The position numbers and the translations under genes are program-made. From positions 1 through 59,772 of the forward strand of contig CAKSUM010000017.1 of NCBI GenBank assembly GCA_934501535.1: 59,772 nucleotides of DNA, read 5' to 3'. This document shows, in pieces, positions 15,414-25,046 of this stretch. Below the pieces are notes generated by a model. The model was not told the origin of the DNA. It worked only from the letters and a program-made list of their open reading frames with translations, and ran no database searches. Position 1 is the first letter of the stretch. Each line of letters starts with the position of its first letter. This stretch comes from an uncultured Clostridia bacterium (lineage in GTDB: Bacteria; Bacillota; Clostridia; UBA1381).

Positions 15414-16616
15414 ATGAATTATGAAGAAACACTGAAATATATAAATAACACGCCCAAATTTTCTAAAATTCTCGGCAATGCCGACCTTCTGCGCCTTTTG
15501 GATAAGCTGGGCAATCCGCAAAACAAGCTTCGGTTCATTCACGTTGCCGGGACCAACGGCAAAGGTTCGACATGCGCCATGATTGCGTCGGTTCTTGAAA
15601 AATCCGGGCTGAAAACGGGACTTTTCACGTCGCCGTTTATAGAAGTATTTAATGAACGCATACGCATAAACGGCGAAAATATTCCGGACGGCGAGCTGGC
15701 GGAAATCGCAACATCAGTCAAAAACGCGATTGATGAAATGAAAATCGAAATATCCGTTTTTGCACAAATAACCGCTGTTGCATTTTTGTACTTTTCACGG
15801 CAAAATTGCGATATTGTTGTCTTGGAAACAGGCATGGGCGGACGCCTGGACGCAACCAATACCATTCCGGCGCCCGAAGTATGCATAATCACAAAAATAG
15901 GGCTTGACCATACCGAATACCTCGGCGGCAGTATTGCGGAAATTGCAGCGGAAAAATGCGGCATAATCAAAAGCGGTACCGTTGCCGTTACGTGCGCAAA
16001 TCAGCCGGAAGAAGCCATGGCGGTTATAAAATCCGCATGCGCCGAAAAAAATGTCCGGCTTATAACAGCGCCGCCGTATAGCCGTCCGCTTTCGCTGCAC
16101 GGAGATTTTCAAAAATATAATGCCGGCACGGCATATGCGGCATGCAGACTTTTAAATATTCCGGAGGAAACGATACGCTTCGGTCTTGAACATACCGAAT
16201 GGGCAGCGCGGTTTGAATACCTGCTCCCCAATCTGATTTTGGACGGCGCACATAATCCGGACGGCATTGACGCACTTGTGCAGACCCTCGTGCGATTGGG
16301 GCAGCCTATAATTTTTGTGACTGCAATGATGCGCGACAAAGCCCGGCATAAGTCGGCAGAAATCATCAACAGGGCAGCGCAAAGGGTAATCGCGACCGAA
16401 ATACCCATGCCGCGATGCTTGCCGGCGCATGAGCTTGCAGCGGAATTTACACGCTGCGAAACAGAGCCGAATTGCATAAACGCAGTCCGGAAAGCGCTTG
16501 CTTATGCGGACGGAAGTGCCGTTGTCTGCGTGTGCGGCTCGCTTTATCTTGCCGGAGAGATACGAAAAAACCGCAAACTCTTTACATTGCCGCCGAAATA
16601 TGATATTATAAAGTAA
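15414..16616 (+). CDS. folC: Folylpolyglutamate synthase / dihydrofolate synthase
   Basis: 400-residue Mur-ligase-type enzyme adding glutamate to folates. HVAGTNGKGSTCAMIASVLE (P-loop, about residue 43), LFTSPFIEVFNERI and VVLETGMGGRLDATNTI are diagnostic, with LDHTEYLGGSI later. The linker before the C-terminal domain is compressed, so it is shorter than the usual 420-440 residues. ATP-site LILDGAHNPDGID is intact. It probably belongs to the valS transcript. A folate transporter under a THF riboswitch is at the other end of the window. Confidence 0.93.
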   Translation: MNYEETLKYINNTPKFSKILGNADLLRLLDKLGNPQNKLRFIHVAGTNGKGSTCAMIASVLEKSGLKTGLFTSPFIEVFNERIRINGENIPDGELAEIATSVKNAIDEMKIEISVFAQITAVAFLYFSRQNCDIVVLETGMGGRLDATNTIPAPEVCIITKIGLDHTEYLGGSIAEIAAEKCGIIKSGTVAVTCANQPEEAMAVIKSACAEKNVRLITAPPYSRPLSLHGDFQKYNAGTAYAACRLLNIPEETIRFGLEHTEWAARFEYLLPNLILDGAHNPDGIDALVQTLVRLGQPIIFVTAMMRDKARHKSAEIINRAAQRVIATEIPMPRCLPAHELAAEFTRCETEPNCINAVRKALAYADGSAVVCVCGSLYLAGEIRKNRKLFTLPPKYDIIK

Positions 16617-16643
16617 ATACGAAGAATGAAGGTATAATCATAC

Positions 16644-18461
16644 ATGATTCTTAAGGATATAAAATCACCAAAAGATATAAAGGGTCTTTCAGAGGAGAAC
16701 ATGGAAACCCTTGCTTATGAAATACGAAAATTTCTTGTAAATTCAGTCACGCGCACAGGGGGGCATCTTGCGTCAAACCTGGGCGTTGTTGAGCTTACCC
16801 TCGCGCTCCATTCGGTCTTTGATTTTTCAAAGGACAGAATTGTCTGGGACGTGGGGCATCAGGCGTACGTGCATAAAATGCTTACGGGACGAATGAATAA
16901 ATTTGACACGCTGCGCAAATTCGGCGGTCTTGCCGGTTTTCCCAAGACGGCGGAAAGTGAATATGACGCATTTAACACCGGTCACTCCTCGACGTCCGCA
17001 TCTGCCGCAATGGGAATGGCGCGCGCACGTGATTTGTCGGGCGATGACTATGATGTTGTTGCGGTTTTCGGCGACGGCGCTCTGACCGGGGGCATGATTT
17101 TTGAAGCGCTGAATGATGCGGGGCACTCTCGTTCAAAGGTTATTTTTATCCTGAACGATAACGAAATGAGCATTTCTCAAAATGTCGGTGCGGTCGCAAA
17201 ATATCTTCAAAGACTCCGCCAGCGTCCCGGCTATTTCAAATCCAAGGACGCAATTGAAGAACTGCTCGCAAAGCTCCCGGTGGGCGCGGAAACGGCTACC
17301 AAAACAGCAAAAAAAGCTAAGGGCATGCTGCGAACAAAAGTTATTCCGCCGACGCTGTTTGACAATTTGGGGCTGAACTATATCGGACCCGTGGACGGGC
17401 ATGACATAAAGGCGCTGAAAACGGTACTTGCACGCGCGAAAGCGTCGGATAAATCGTCATTTATACATGTGCGCACCGTCAAGGGAAAGGGTTATACGCC
17501 GGCAGAAGCCCACCCCTCGGAATACCACGGCATTTCCGGCGGCGCAAAGAAATCCGGCGAAGATTATTCCGCGGTTTTCGGCAAAAAGCTTATAAAACTT
17601 GCTGCGGAAAATGAAAAAGTTGTTGCAATAACCGGCGCTATGCCGCTGGGGACAGGGTTGTCGGATTTTGCAAAATTATATAAAGACCGTTATTTTGACG
17701 TCGGCATTGCCGAACCGCACGCGGTAACTATGGCGGCAGGGCTTGCAATGCAGGGATATATTCCGGTGGTTCCGCTGTATTCTACGTTTATGCAGCGTTC
17801 TTATGACCAGATTTTACACGATGTCTGTCTGCAAAATCTGCATGTGGTTTTGTGCGCCGACCGTGCAGGCATCGTCGGTCAGGACGGCGAAACGCATCAG
17901 GGCATGTATGACATTGCATATCTTTCACATATGCCGAACATGACCATACTGTCACCGTCAAGCTTTTCAGAGCTTTCGGAGATGCTTGAATACGCTGTAA
18001 ATAAGCATAACGGGCCAATTACAATCCGCTATCCGCGCGGCTCATCGCAGTTTGAAACTGGCGTGAAATTTGTTCCGGGAAAGGCACAGACCATTTTGTC
18101 CGGAAATGATATTCTTATCGTTTCAAGCGGCAGAACCCTTTGCCGGGCAAAAGAGGCGGCGGAGCATTTCGGAGCACAGCTTGTCGCATTGCCCACTCTA
18201 AAGCCGTTCCCGGACAGGCAGCTCGCCGATGCGGCAAAGGATAAACGTCTTGTTGTAACGGTTGAGGACGGCACAAAAATCGGCGGCATCGGCAGTATGA
18301 CCGCATGTGCGCTTTGTGAAAACGGGCTGCCGGTGCCGATTTTGATTTGCGCTTTCCCCGATGAACCTATTATTCACGGCACTCCGCAGGAGCTGTTCGC
18401 ATATTACCGTATGGATTCAAAATCAATAATCAACAGAATTGAGGAAAAATTAAATGGCTGA
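16644..18461 (+). CDS. dxs: 1-deoxy-D-xylulose-5-phosphate synthase
   Basis: 605-residue thiamine-diphosphate enzyme condensing pyruvate and glyceraldehyde 3-phosphate, the first step of the non-mevalonate isoprenoid pathway. It shows GGHLASNLGVVELTLALH, WDVGHQAYVHKMLTGR, the ThDP motif GDGALTGGMIFEALNDAG with NDNEMSISQNVGA, and in the second half DVGIAEPHAVTMAAGLA and DRAGIVGQDGETHQG. It is 27 nt after folC and overlaps tlyA by 8 nt, indicating one operon with tlyA and ispE. Confidence 0.97.
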   Translation: MILKDIKSPKDIKGLSEENMETLAYEIRKFLVNSVTRTGGHLASNLGVVELTLALHSVFDFSKDRIVWDVGHQAYVHKMLTGRMNKFDTLRKFGGLAGFPKTAESEYDAFNTGHSSTSASAAMGMARARDLSGDDYDVVAVFGDGALTGGMIFEALNDAGHSRSKVIFILNDNEMSISQNVGAVAKYLQRLRQRPGYFKSKDAIEELLAKLPVGAETATKTAKKAKGMLRTKVIPPTLFDNLGLNYIGPVDGHDIKALKTVLARAKASDKSSFIHVRTVKGKGYTPAEAHPSEYHGISGGAKKSGEDYSAVFGKKLIKLAAENEKVVAITGAMPLGTGLSDFAKLYKDRYFDVGIAEPHAVTMAAGLAMQGYIPVVPLYSTFMQRSYDQILHDVCLQNLHVVLCADRAGIVGQDGETHQGMYDIAYLSHMPNMTILSPSSFSELSEMLEYAVNKHNGPITIRYPRGSSQFETGVKFVPGKAQTILSGNDILIVSSGRTLCRAKEAAEHFGAQLVALPTLKPFPDRQLADAAKDKRLVVTVEDGTKIGGIGSMTACALCENGLPVPILICAFPDEPIIHGTPQELFAYYRMDSKSIINRIEEKLNG

Positions 18462-19254
18462 AAAGGAACGACTTGATGTACTTCTTGTTAAAAAGGGGCT
18501 TGCGGAAAGCCGTGAGCGCGCAAAGGCGCTTATCATGGCAGGTCAGGTTTATATCGATAATCAAAAATGCGATAAGGCGGGTCAGAATGTTGACATAAGC
18601 AAAATGCCTGAAATACGCGGTGAAACTCTGAAATACGTCAGCCGCGGCGGACTGAAGCTGGAAAAGGCAATCAGTGAATTTCCGATAAATCTTGACGGAA
18701 AAATCTGCATGGACATCGGCGCGTCAACCGGCGGTTTTACCGACTGTATGCTGCAAAACGGCGCAAAGCATGTCTTTTCGGTAGACGTAGGCTACGGTCA
18801 GTTTGCATGGAAGCTGCGTCAGGACGGGCGTGTAACCAATATGGAGCGCACAAACATACGCTACGTCACGCCTGAGGATATCGGTGTGCCGATTGATTTT
18901 GCATCAATCGACGTGTCTTTCATTTCACTCAGACTTGTGCTGTCGGTTGCGTTTCAGCTCCTGGGCGAAAACGGAGAAATCGCCGCATTGATAAAGCCGC
19001 AGTTTGAGGCAGGGCGTGAACAGGTCGGAAAAAAAGGAGTTGTCCGCGACATAAACGTGCATTACAGTGTTGTGAAAAACATAACCGATTTTGCCGAAAG
19101 CATAGGATTTTTTGCCGAAGGTCTGTCATTCTCGCCGATAAAAGGTCCCGAGGGAAACATAGAATACCTGCTCTATCTGAAAAAAATCGGCGAAAATAAG
19201 GTCACCGATGAATTAATACATGAAACAGTTGATAAATCACATTCAATTTTATAG
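18454..19254 (+). CDS. tlyA: TlyA-family rRNA 2-O-methyltransferase
   Basis: 266-residue protein with an N-terminal S4 RNA-binding domain (ERLDVLLVKKGLAESRERAKA, residues 4-65) and a FtsJ-like methyltransferase domain containing the SAM site CMDIGASTGGFTDCML (about residue 87) and VDVGYGQFAWKLR. TlyA proteins methylate 16S/23S rRNA ribose; older annotations say hemolysin. Start overlaps dxs by 8 nt. The dxs-tlyA pairing is common in Clostridia. Confidence 0.9.
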   Translation: MAEKERLDVLLVKKGLAESRERAKALIMAGQVYIDNQKCDKAGQNVDISKMPEIRGETLKYVSRGGLKLEKAISEFPINLDGKICMDIGASTGGFTDCMLQNGAKHVFSVDVGYGQFAWKLRQDGRVTNMERTNIRYVTPEDIGVPIDFASIDVSFISLRLVLSVAFQLLGENGEIAALIKPQFEAGREQVGKKGVVRDINVHYSVVKNITDFAESIGFFAEGLSFSPIKGPEGNIEYLLYLKKIGENKVTDELIHETVDKSHSIL

Positions 19255-19263
19255 GAGAAATTC

Positions 19264-20148
19264 ATGAAACTGTATAATGATATGATAATTAACGGCAGCC
19301 GCGCGGTTGCAAAATCCTACGCGAAAATAAATCTCACACTTGACGTTCTGGGCAAACTGGATAACGGCTACCACGAAATCAAAATGATAATGCAGTCGAT
19401 AAATCTTTTTGACCTGGTAATTGTAGATACACAGCCGTCGGGAATAAGTATTTCCACCAACTGTTCGTGCCTGCCGAATAACGCAAAAAATATTGCATAT
19501 AAGGCAGCCGAGTTATTTTTTAAAGAAACAAAAACAGAGGGCGGAGCAAAAATCCTTATACACAAAAATATTCCCATAGCTGCCGGTCTTGCAGGAGGGA
19601 GCGGAAATGCCGCGGCGGTATTGTGCGCGCTGAACCTTTTGTATAACACCGATTTGCCGGACAGTGAGCTTGCAAGAATAGGGCTTATGCTGGGCGCAGA
19701 TGTTCCGTACTGCATTTTCGGCGGAACCTGCCTTGCCGAAGGAATAGGCGAGCGCCTTACTCCCCTTCCCTCTGTTGAAGGTTTGCCGGTTGTGCTTGTA
19801 AAACCGCCTGTCAATATTTCAACAGCGGTGATTTACAAAAACATTGACTCCGAAAAAGAACTGCGTCACCCCGACACAGACGCTGCCGTATCGGCAATAA
19901 AATCGGGAAATACTGCCGCATTGTGCGCAAATCTTTTCAATATTATGGAGCCTGTAACGCAAAACTTATGTCCACAAATTCCGCAAATAAAGCAAACGCT
20001 TATTGATTTGGGCGCACATGCCGCCGTCATGAGCGGCTCGGGGCCAACGGTATTCGGCATATTCCCGGATAACGTTGCCGCCAAGAATGCGCATGACGTT
20101 CTTTGCAAAGAATACACCGAAGTATTTTTGACACACACAATAGCATAA
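19264..20148 (+). CDS. ispE: 4-diphosphocytidyl-2-C-methyl-D-erythritol kinase
   Basis: 294-residue GHMP kinase of the non-mevalonate pathway. AKSYAKINLTLDVLGKLDNGYHEI (N-terminal motif, first 20 conserved), IPIAAGLAGGSGNAAAVL (ATP motif, about residue 103), GADVPYCIFGGTCLAEGIG and MSGSGPTVFGIF (motif III) are all present. AGGAG lies 6 nt before the ATG. It forms an isoprenoid operon with dxs and ends at a strong terminator. Confidence 0.95.
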   Translation: MKLYNDMIINGSRAVAKSYAKINLTLDVLGKLDNGYHEIKMIMQSINLFDLVIVDTQPSGISISTNCSCLPNNAKNIAYKAAELFFKETKTEGGAKILIHKNIPIAAGLAGGSGNAAAVLCALNLLYNTDLPDSELARIGLMLGADVPYCIFGGTCLAEGIGERLTPLPSVEGLPVVLVKPPVNISTAVIYKNIDSEKELRHPDTDAAVSAIKSGNTAALCANLFNIMEPVTQNLCPQIPQIKQTLIDLGAHAAVMSGSGPTVFGIFPDNVAAKNAHDVLCKEYTEVFLTHTIA

Positions 20149-20164
20149 TCTCACGGCGTTTTTT

Positions 20165-20212
20165 ATGAGCCGCAGCAAATTGATTTTATTTTGCCGCAGC
20201 TCATTTTTGTTT
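20165..20212 (+). terminator. Terminator after ispE
   Basis: ATGAGCCGCAGCAAA (20165-20179) pairs with TTTGCCGCAGCTCAT (20189-20203) with two mismatches, followed by TTTTGTTTG and further T-rich sequence. Confidence 0.8.
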
Positions 20213-20243
20213 GTTTTTTTCACTTTCTTTTATAAAATATCAC

Positions 20244-20272
20244 TTGCGCATTATTCGTGAATACATTATAAT
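20244..20272 (+). promoter_or_regulatory. Promoter of the GH127 gene
   Basis: TTGCGC (20244-20249), 17-nt spacer, TATAAT (20267-20272). The -35 is poor while the -10 is perfect, so an activator may be needed. Confidence 0.55.
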
Positions 20273-20306
20273 AATCTTATAAAATACATAATAAAGGAGA
20301 AAAACC

Positions 20307-22106
20307 ATGCAGCATACCGATTATAAAAATGTAACATTAGACAGCGGTTTTTTGTACCGCAAACACCTGCTCAACGAAAACGTCACGATTAATGCGGTGT
20401 ATGACCGTCTTGCCGATACCGGCAGAATTGCGGCATATAATTTTGACGGCTCGGTAAAGCCCCATGAATACTGGGACTCCGATGTCACAAAATGGATGGA
20501 AAGCGCGGCATATATTCTTGCGCAGACACCGAATGACGAATTACAGGCAAAAGTGGAAAACATCATAGATAAGTTCATTGAACATCAGGGCGAGGACGGA
20601 TATTTCAATCTGTACTATATGCAGGTTGAGCCGGAGGGACGCTTTACCGACCGCAAGATGCATGAGCTTTATTGCCTGGGCGGATTTATTGAGGCGTCGG
20701 TTGCTTACTACGAGTCAACCGGCCGCGACAGATTTTTAAACGCAGTTTTAAAGTACGTTGACTATGTCAATAAATATGTAATCGAAGAAAAGCGCGGCGC
20801 ATTTTTAACTCCCGGTCATGAAGAAATCGAGCTTGCCCTTATTAAGCTTTACCGTCTGACAAAAAACAAAAAATATCTTGATATGGCAGCATATTTTGTC
20901 AACACCCGCGGCACATGTGAAGAACAGTCGATTTGGCCGGGCAGCGTTACACGGTACGGCGACCAAAGTCACCTGCCGGTGCGCGAACAGCTTACGGCAG
21001 AGGGACATGCAGTGCGTGCATGCTATCTCTATTCAGCAATGGCGGACCTCGCGCTGGAGCTTAATGACGATACTTTAAAAACCGCATGCAAGCGCCTTTT
21101 TGACGATATTATCAAGCACAAGATGTACATAACCGGCGGAATAGGCTCAACACGTTTGTGCGAAGCTTTCACCGTACCGTATGACCTGCCCAATGAGCGC
21201 GCCTATGCAGAAACCTGTGCCGCAATCAGCCTTATTTTCTTCTCGCACCGCATGCAGTGCCTTGAAAATAATGCAGTTTATGCCGACATAATCGAACGTG
21301 AGCTGTACAACGGCTTTATCTCGGGGCTGTCACTTTCCGGCGATGAATTTTTCTATGAAAATCCGCTTGAAATTGATCTTGAAAACTACACAAAATACCA
21401 TTCCTCTGTGGAGGGCGAAACCTTTGCGGTACCGCAGCGCAGAAAAGTTATCGACTGTTTCTGCTGCCCTCCCAACATCACGCGTGTACTGCCCGTACTC
21501 GGCAGCTATATTTACGGATTTGAGGACGGTGCCTGCTTTATCAATCAGTTTGCCGCATCATCGGTAAAGCATGACGGTATGGAGGTAAGCCAGTCCACCG
21601 ACTATCCGTGCAGCGGCAAGGTTGCGGTTACGCAAAAAAATGTCAAAAAACTGTACATACGTATTCCGTCATGGTGTGCAGAGTACGATATAGACACCGA
21701 TTTCCGTATTGAGAACGGATACGCCGTCGTCGAAAATCCGGCAGACAAAATTAACATCGACTTTAAAATGAAACCCATGCTGGTTGAAGCAAATCCGCTT
21801 GTAAAGGCGGACAGCGGCAAAGCTGCCGTGCAATACGGTCCTGTTGTGTACTGTATTGAGGCGGTTGATAACGATGCTAATTTGCACGGTCTTTATATCG
21901 GCAAAAATCTCGACTGCACCGTTAAGTACGATGATACATACGGTCTGAATACCATTACGGCAAAAGGATATAAAAAACTGTTTAACGGAAATCTGTATGC
22001 CCCGTACAGCGAAACTTTTGAGGACGCGTCACTGAGTCTTATTCCCTACTGCTGCTTTGCAAACCGCGGAAAAAGCAACATGATTGTTTGGCTCAACGTC
22101 AGATAG
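20307..22106 (+). CDS. Glycoside hydrolase family 127 (beta-L-arabinofuranosidase type)
   Basis: 599-residue cytoplasmic enzyme of the former DUF1680 family. WDSDVTKWMESAAYIL at the N-terminus, YITGGIGSTRLCEAF, ETCAAISLIFFSHRM and IDCFCCPPNITRVL (Cys pair that in characterised GH127 provides the nucleophile and zinc ligands) are visible. Family members release beta-L-arabinofuranose from hydroxyproline-rich glycoproteins or plant glycans; some relatives have other specificities. AAAGGAG is 7 nt before the ATG. Monocistronic between two terminators, convergent with an MFS transporter. Confidence 0.88.
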   Translation: MQHTDYKNVTLDSGFLYRKHLLNENVTINAVYDRLADTGRIAAYNFDGSVKPHEYWDSDVTKWMESAAYILAQTPNDELQAKVENIIDKFIEHQGEDGYFNLYYMQVEPEGRFTDRKMHELYCLGGFIEASVAYYESTGRDRFLNAVLKYVDYVNKYVIEEKRGAFLTPGHEEIELALIKLYRLTKNKKYLDMAAYFVNTRGTCEEQSIWPGSVTRYGDQSHLPVREQLTAEGHAVRACYLYSAMADLALELNDDTLKTACKRLFDDIIKHKMYITGGIGSTRLCEAFTVPYDLPNERAYAETCAAISLIFFSHRMQCLENNAVYADIIERELYNGFISGLSLSGDEFFYENPLEIDLENYTKYHSSVEGETFAVPQRRKVIDCFCCPPNITRVLPVLGSYIYGFEDGACFINQFAASSVKHDGMEVSQSTDYPCSGKVAVTQKNVKKLYIRIPSWCAEYDIDTDFRIENGYAVVENPADKINIDFKMKPMLVEANPLVKADSGKAAVQYGPVVYCIEAVDNDANLHGLYIGKNLDCTVKYDDTYGLNTITAKGYKKLFNGNLYAPYSETFEDASLSLIPYCCFANRGKSNMIVWLNVR

Positions 22107-22131
22107 ATAATTTTTCTTAATTAAATGCAAG

Positions 22132-22172
22132 GCAGCGGCAAAATAAATTTATTTTGCCGCTGCTCTTTCTTT
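22132..22172 (+). terminator. Terminator after the GH127 gene
   Basis: Perfect 32-nt palindrome (22132-22163, arms beginning GCAGCGGCAAAATAAA) followed by TCTTTCTTT. Confidence 0.85.
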
Positions 22173-22183
22173 ATTCAACTGAT

Positions 22184-22218
22184 AAAAAAACGGGCAAAAG
22201 CCTCAAAGCTTTTACCCG
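22184..22218 (-). terminator. Terminator after the MFS gene
   Basis: On the minus strand CGGGTAAAAGC and GCTTTTGCCCG (22191-22218) form an 11-bp stem with one mismatch, followed by TTTTTTT (22184-22190). Confidence 0.9.
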
Positions 22219-22235
22219 AAAAATTCAAAACCGTT

Positions 22236-23456
22236 TTAATTCTGTTTTTTCTCCTCACTGACGGTTTTTTTACCGAATAAGGTCAGTACAGCACCTACGA
22301 AAGAAATTCCGCCCCATAAAAGAATTGTGCCCGTCCAGCCCGACATCTGCATTACATAGGCAAATCCCGTTGTAGCCGCTGCCGCTGCCGCATAACCGGA
22401 ACAGTCCAGAATACCGTTCGCGCTTGAAACCTTTCCGCTTTTTCCGAGGCTCGGGATATAAATACTCCACATCACACCCGACGCACAGCATGTCGCCATA
22501 AGCGCAAAAAGCAGCAAAGTCATATTTATCCATACATTGGAGATGAAACTCATTAATATAAACAGCAATGCCGACATCACAAACATAACACGAATCATAT
22601 GCATATCGTCATTGCGGAAAAATCTGAACAATATCAGGCACAAAAACGGTCCTGTTGACTTAATAAGCGAAATTACCGAACAAACCACTCCCGCAACATT
22701 GGAGGGAAAACCCAGATATTCACTCATGTATGTAGGCAGCCAAAATGATATTGCCGTTCCGGAAATTTCCGAAACCATACTGATCAGCATGTATACGATA
22801 AAATTATCGAGTCTGAAAACAGATAAAATGCCGCTTTTTTGCGTTTCTTTTTTTACTTTTTCCAACGGCTTAATAATACCGGATTTTTCTAAACCCGTAA
22901 GTGCAACAAAGCTGCATACAGCCAGTATACAGGAGATAATTCCGGATATAATGAAAACCGATTTCCACTTTAGAAACAGCACAAAAAGTCCGGCAATGAA
23001 AGGTCCCGTATAACACGTGACCGAAAGCAACACGCAGCACATGCGAGCATGCGACGGCGCAGTATTTTCCGAAATAAGCTTTACCATCGGTCCGCGCAGC
23101 ATGGAAAATCCGAAACCGAGTGCAGCAAAGCTGCATAGCTGCTCCGCCGGGATTTGCGCAAACGGAAATCCGAGCAGCGCCAGTCCGGCAAGAAAAAATC
23201 CGCTGAACACCATATAGCGCGGCTTTATAATATCTCCGATAATTCCGTTAACAAGCTGTCCGGAAGCATAAACAATCATATATACGGAGGACATCGCCGC
23301 AATAAATTCCTTGGTAAAGTCGCCGTTTTCAAGCATTTCCGGCGTCGTTACGCTCAAAATATTACGCATATAATAGCTCAGCATGTATGAAATTATACAC
23401 ACCGAACCGATTTTAAGCGCTTTATTCAGTTCACTTTTCTCATCATTAAGTACCAT
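22236..23456 (-). CDS. MFS transporter, organophosphate/sugar-phosphate antiporter-like
   Basis: 406-residue permease with twelve predicted helices and a basic central loop (EKVKKETQKSG, about residue 208). The first helix region YYMRNILSVTTPEM and the GQLVNGIIGD motif between helices 2 and 3 resemble the GlpT/UhpT branch of MFS. Start at 23456 with GGAGG 7 nt upstream. Its substrate is unknown. Divergent from an amino-acid decarboxylase gene. It could equally transport a hexuronate or small anion. Confidence 0.82.
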   Translation of the reverse strand: MVLNDEKSELNKALKIGSVCIISYMLSYYMRNILSVTTPEMLENGDFTKEFIAAMSSVYMIVYASGQLVNGIIGDIIKPRYMVFSGFFLAGLALLGFPFAQIPAEQLCSFAALGFGFSMLRGPMVKLISENTAPSHARMCCVLLSVTCYTGPFIAGLFVLFLKWKSVFIISGIISCILAVCSFVALTGLEKSGIIKPLEKVKKETQKSGILSVFRLDNFIVYMLISMVSEISGTAISFWLPTYMSEYLGFPSNVAGVVCSVISLIKSTGPFLCLILFRFFRNDDMHMIRVMFVMSALLFILMSFISNVWINMTLLLFALMATCCASGVMWSIYIPSLGKSGKVSSANGILDCSGYAAAAAATTGFAYVMQMSGWTGTILLWGGISFVGAVLTLFGKKTVSEEKKQN

Positions 23457-23489
23457 TTTTCAGCCTCCGCAAACCAACATTACCGAAAC

Positions 23490-23518
23490 ATTGTATCACA
23501 TTTGTAAATTAATGTCAA
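23490..23518 (-). promoter_or_regulatory. Promoter of the MFS gene
   Basis: Minus-strand TTGACA (23513-23518), 17-nt spacer, TACAAT (23490-23495) with extended TGA. Confidence 0.8.
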
Positions 23519-23524
23519 ACACTA

Positions 23525-23553
23525 TTGAACAAAAAGTTAAAATATTATATAAT
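23525..23553 (+). promoter_or_regulatory. Promoter of the Orn/Lys/Arg decarboxylase gene
   Basis: TTGAAC (23525-23530), 17-nt spacer, TATAAT (23548-23553). Its -35 is 6 nt from the -35 of the divergent MFS promoter, so the two probably compete for polymerase. Confidence 0.75.
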
Positions 23554-23591
23554 ATAAGTATTAATTTATAAAAACGGAAGGATTTTTTTAA

Positions 23592-24971
23592 ATGACAACA
23601 CTATCGGACATGCTTTTGCAAAAGAAAAAGCTGCCTATGCATATGCCCGGGCACAAGCGCAACGCAGCGAAGTTTGAGTACCTTGCGCAGCTATGTGCGG
23701 AACAGGACATAACCGAAATAACCGGTTTTGACAATCTTCACTGCGCGGAAGGAATTTTAAAAATATCACAGGAAAAGGCTGCTGCTTTGCGCGGAGCAGA
23801 CCGTGCATTCTTTCTGATAAACGGCTCAACATGCGGAATTTTGGCAGCTGTTTCGGCATGTGTTCCGTTCGGCGGAAAAATCCTTATGGCGCGCAATTGT
23901 CACAAATCGGTGTACAATGCGGCAGAGCTTATTCATGCCGACAGCATTTACCTCACGCCTGAATATGAGCCTGTTACGGGCAGCTGCGGCAGTATACAGC
24001 CGCAAACCGTCAGCGAGGCCATACGCCGTCACCCCGATGCGGCGCTTGTGATTATCACCGTCCCCACCTACGAGGGAATTATCAGCGATATTGCGCAAAT
24101 ATGCAAAATTTCGCATGCGGCAGGCATTCCCGTTCTGGTTGACGCAGCGCACGGCGCCCATTTCGGCTACCCCGGATTTCCGTCAAGCGCGGTATCATGC
24201 GGCGCAGACGTGGTTGTCGAAAGTTTGCACAAGACGCTTTCCTCTCTTACGCAGACCGCTGTGTGTTATGTTTCCGGCAGTATTGCAAACGCAGAACAGA
24301 TTGCAAAAAAGCTGGCTGTATTTGAAACAAGCAGTCCGTCTTATCTGCTGCTTGCGTCAATTGACGGCTGTATAAATATGCTTTCCGAAAACAGTGAGCC
24401 GCTTTTTTGTGCATGGAATGACGCTCTTGACAGCTTTTACCATTCTGCCGAAATGCTGAAAAATATTCGCCTGCTGACAAATAACAGCGGAGACTTCTTC
24501 GGTTTTGACCGCAGCAAAATTGTCATGACAAGCCGAAAAGCGTCCGGCACGGAAATATTCAATCTGCTGCGCGATGCCGGAATAGAGTGCGAAATGTCCT
24601 CCGCCGCATACTGCCTTGCAATGACCGGCATAGGTGATACAAACGAGACCCTGTCGCAGCTGTATGACGCTCTTTCGGAAATCGACGGCAAATTATCCGG
24701 CAGTTTTACGCCGTTCAGATTGTATCCGCCGCTTCCGGAAAAGGTACTTCCGCCGCACATTGCCGCGGCAAAGCCGGCAGAATATGTGCCCGTATCGCAA
24801 TCAGCCGGCAGAATATGCGCGGAATATTTGTGGGCATATCCGCCCGGAATACCGATTGCCGTCCCGGGCGAACTTATCAGCAGCTCATGTGCCGAAACGC
24901 TCGCGGCATACAAAAATGCCGGTGTAGAAATCAAATCGGCTGAAAAAGGGGAAATACTTGTCATAAAATAA
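23592..24971 (+). CDS. Orn/Lys/Arg decarboxylase family, PLP-dependent
   Basis: 459-residue fold-type I PLP enzyme. LPMHMPGHKRN at the N-terminus and DITEITGFDNLHCAEGIL are diagnostic of the arginine/lysine/ornithine decarboxylase family. ALVIITVPTYEGIISDI, VLVDAAHGAHFGYP (PLP Asp) and ESLHKTLSSLTQ (Schiff-base Lys) follow. The lack of an N-terminal wing domain places it with the short Gram-positive forms (SpeA/YaaO-like), which mostly make agmatine or cadaverine for polyamine synthesis. Substrate cannot be chosen from sequence. No tmk/holB neighbours, unlike B. subtilis yaaO. Confidence 0.9.
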   Translation: MTTLSDMLLQKKKLPMHMPGHKRNAAKFEYLAQLCAEQDITEITGFDNLHCAEGILKISQEKAAALRGADRAFFLINGSTCGILAAVSACVPFGGKILMARNCHKSVYNAAELIHADSIYLTPEYEPVTGSCGSIQPQTVSEAIRRHPDAALVIITVPTYEGIISDIAQICKISHAAGIPVLVDAAHGAHFGYPGFPSSAVSCGADVVVESLHKTLSSLTQTAVCYVSGSIANAEQIAKKLAVFETSSPSYLLLASIDGCINMLSENSEPLFCAWNDALDSFYHSAEMLKNIRLLTNNSGDFFGFDRSKIVMTSRKASGTEIFNLLRDAGIECEMSSAAYCLAMTGIGDTNETLSQLYDALSEIDGKLSGSFTPFRLYPPLPEKVLPPHIAAAKPAEYVPVSQSAGRICAEYLWAYPPGIPIAVPGELISSSCAETLAAYKNAGVEIKSAEKGEILVIK

Positions 24972-24981
24972 CTCATTTTAC

Positions 24982-25010
24982 TTGACAAAAATGCAAAAAA
25001 AATATATAAT
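24982..25010 (+). promoter_or_regulatory. Consensus promoter of the SCIFF gene
   Basis: TTGACA (24982-24987), 17-nt spacer and TATAAT (25005-25010): a perfect consensus, implying abundant precursor mRNA. Confidence 0.9.
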
Positions 25011-25046
25011 ATATTTGATGTATATTATTTATAAGGAGATTTTTCG

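Noticed and set aside
23017..23571. Short plus-strand ORFs at the start of the MFS gene
   Set aside because: They overlap the MFS gene and the two divergent promoters and have no SD.
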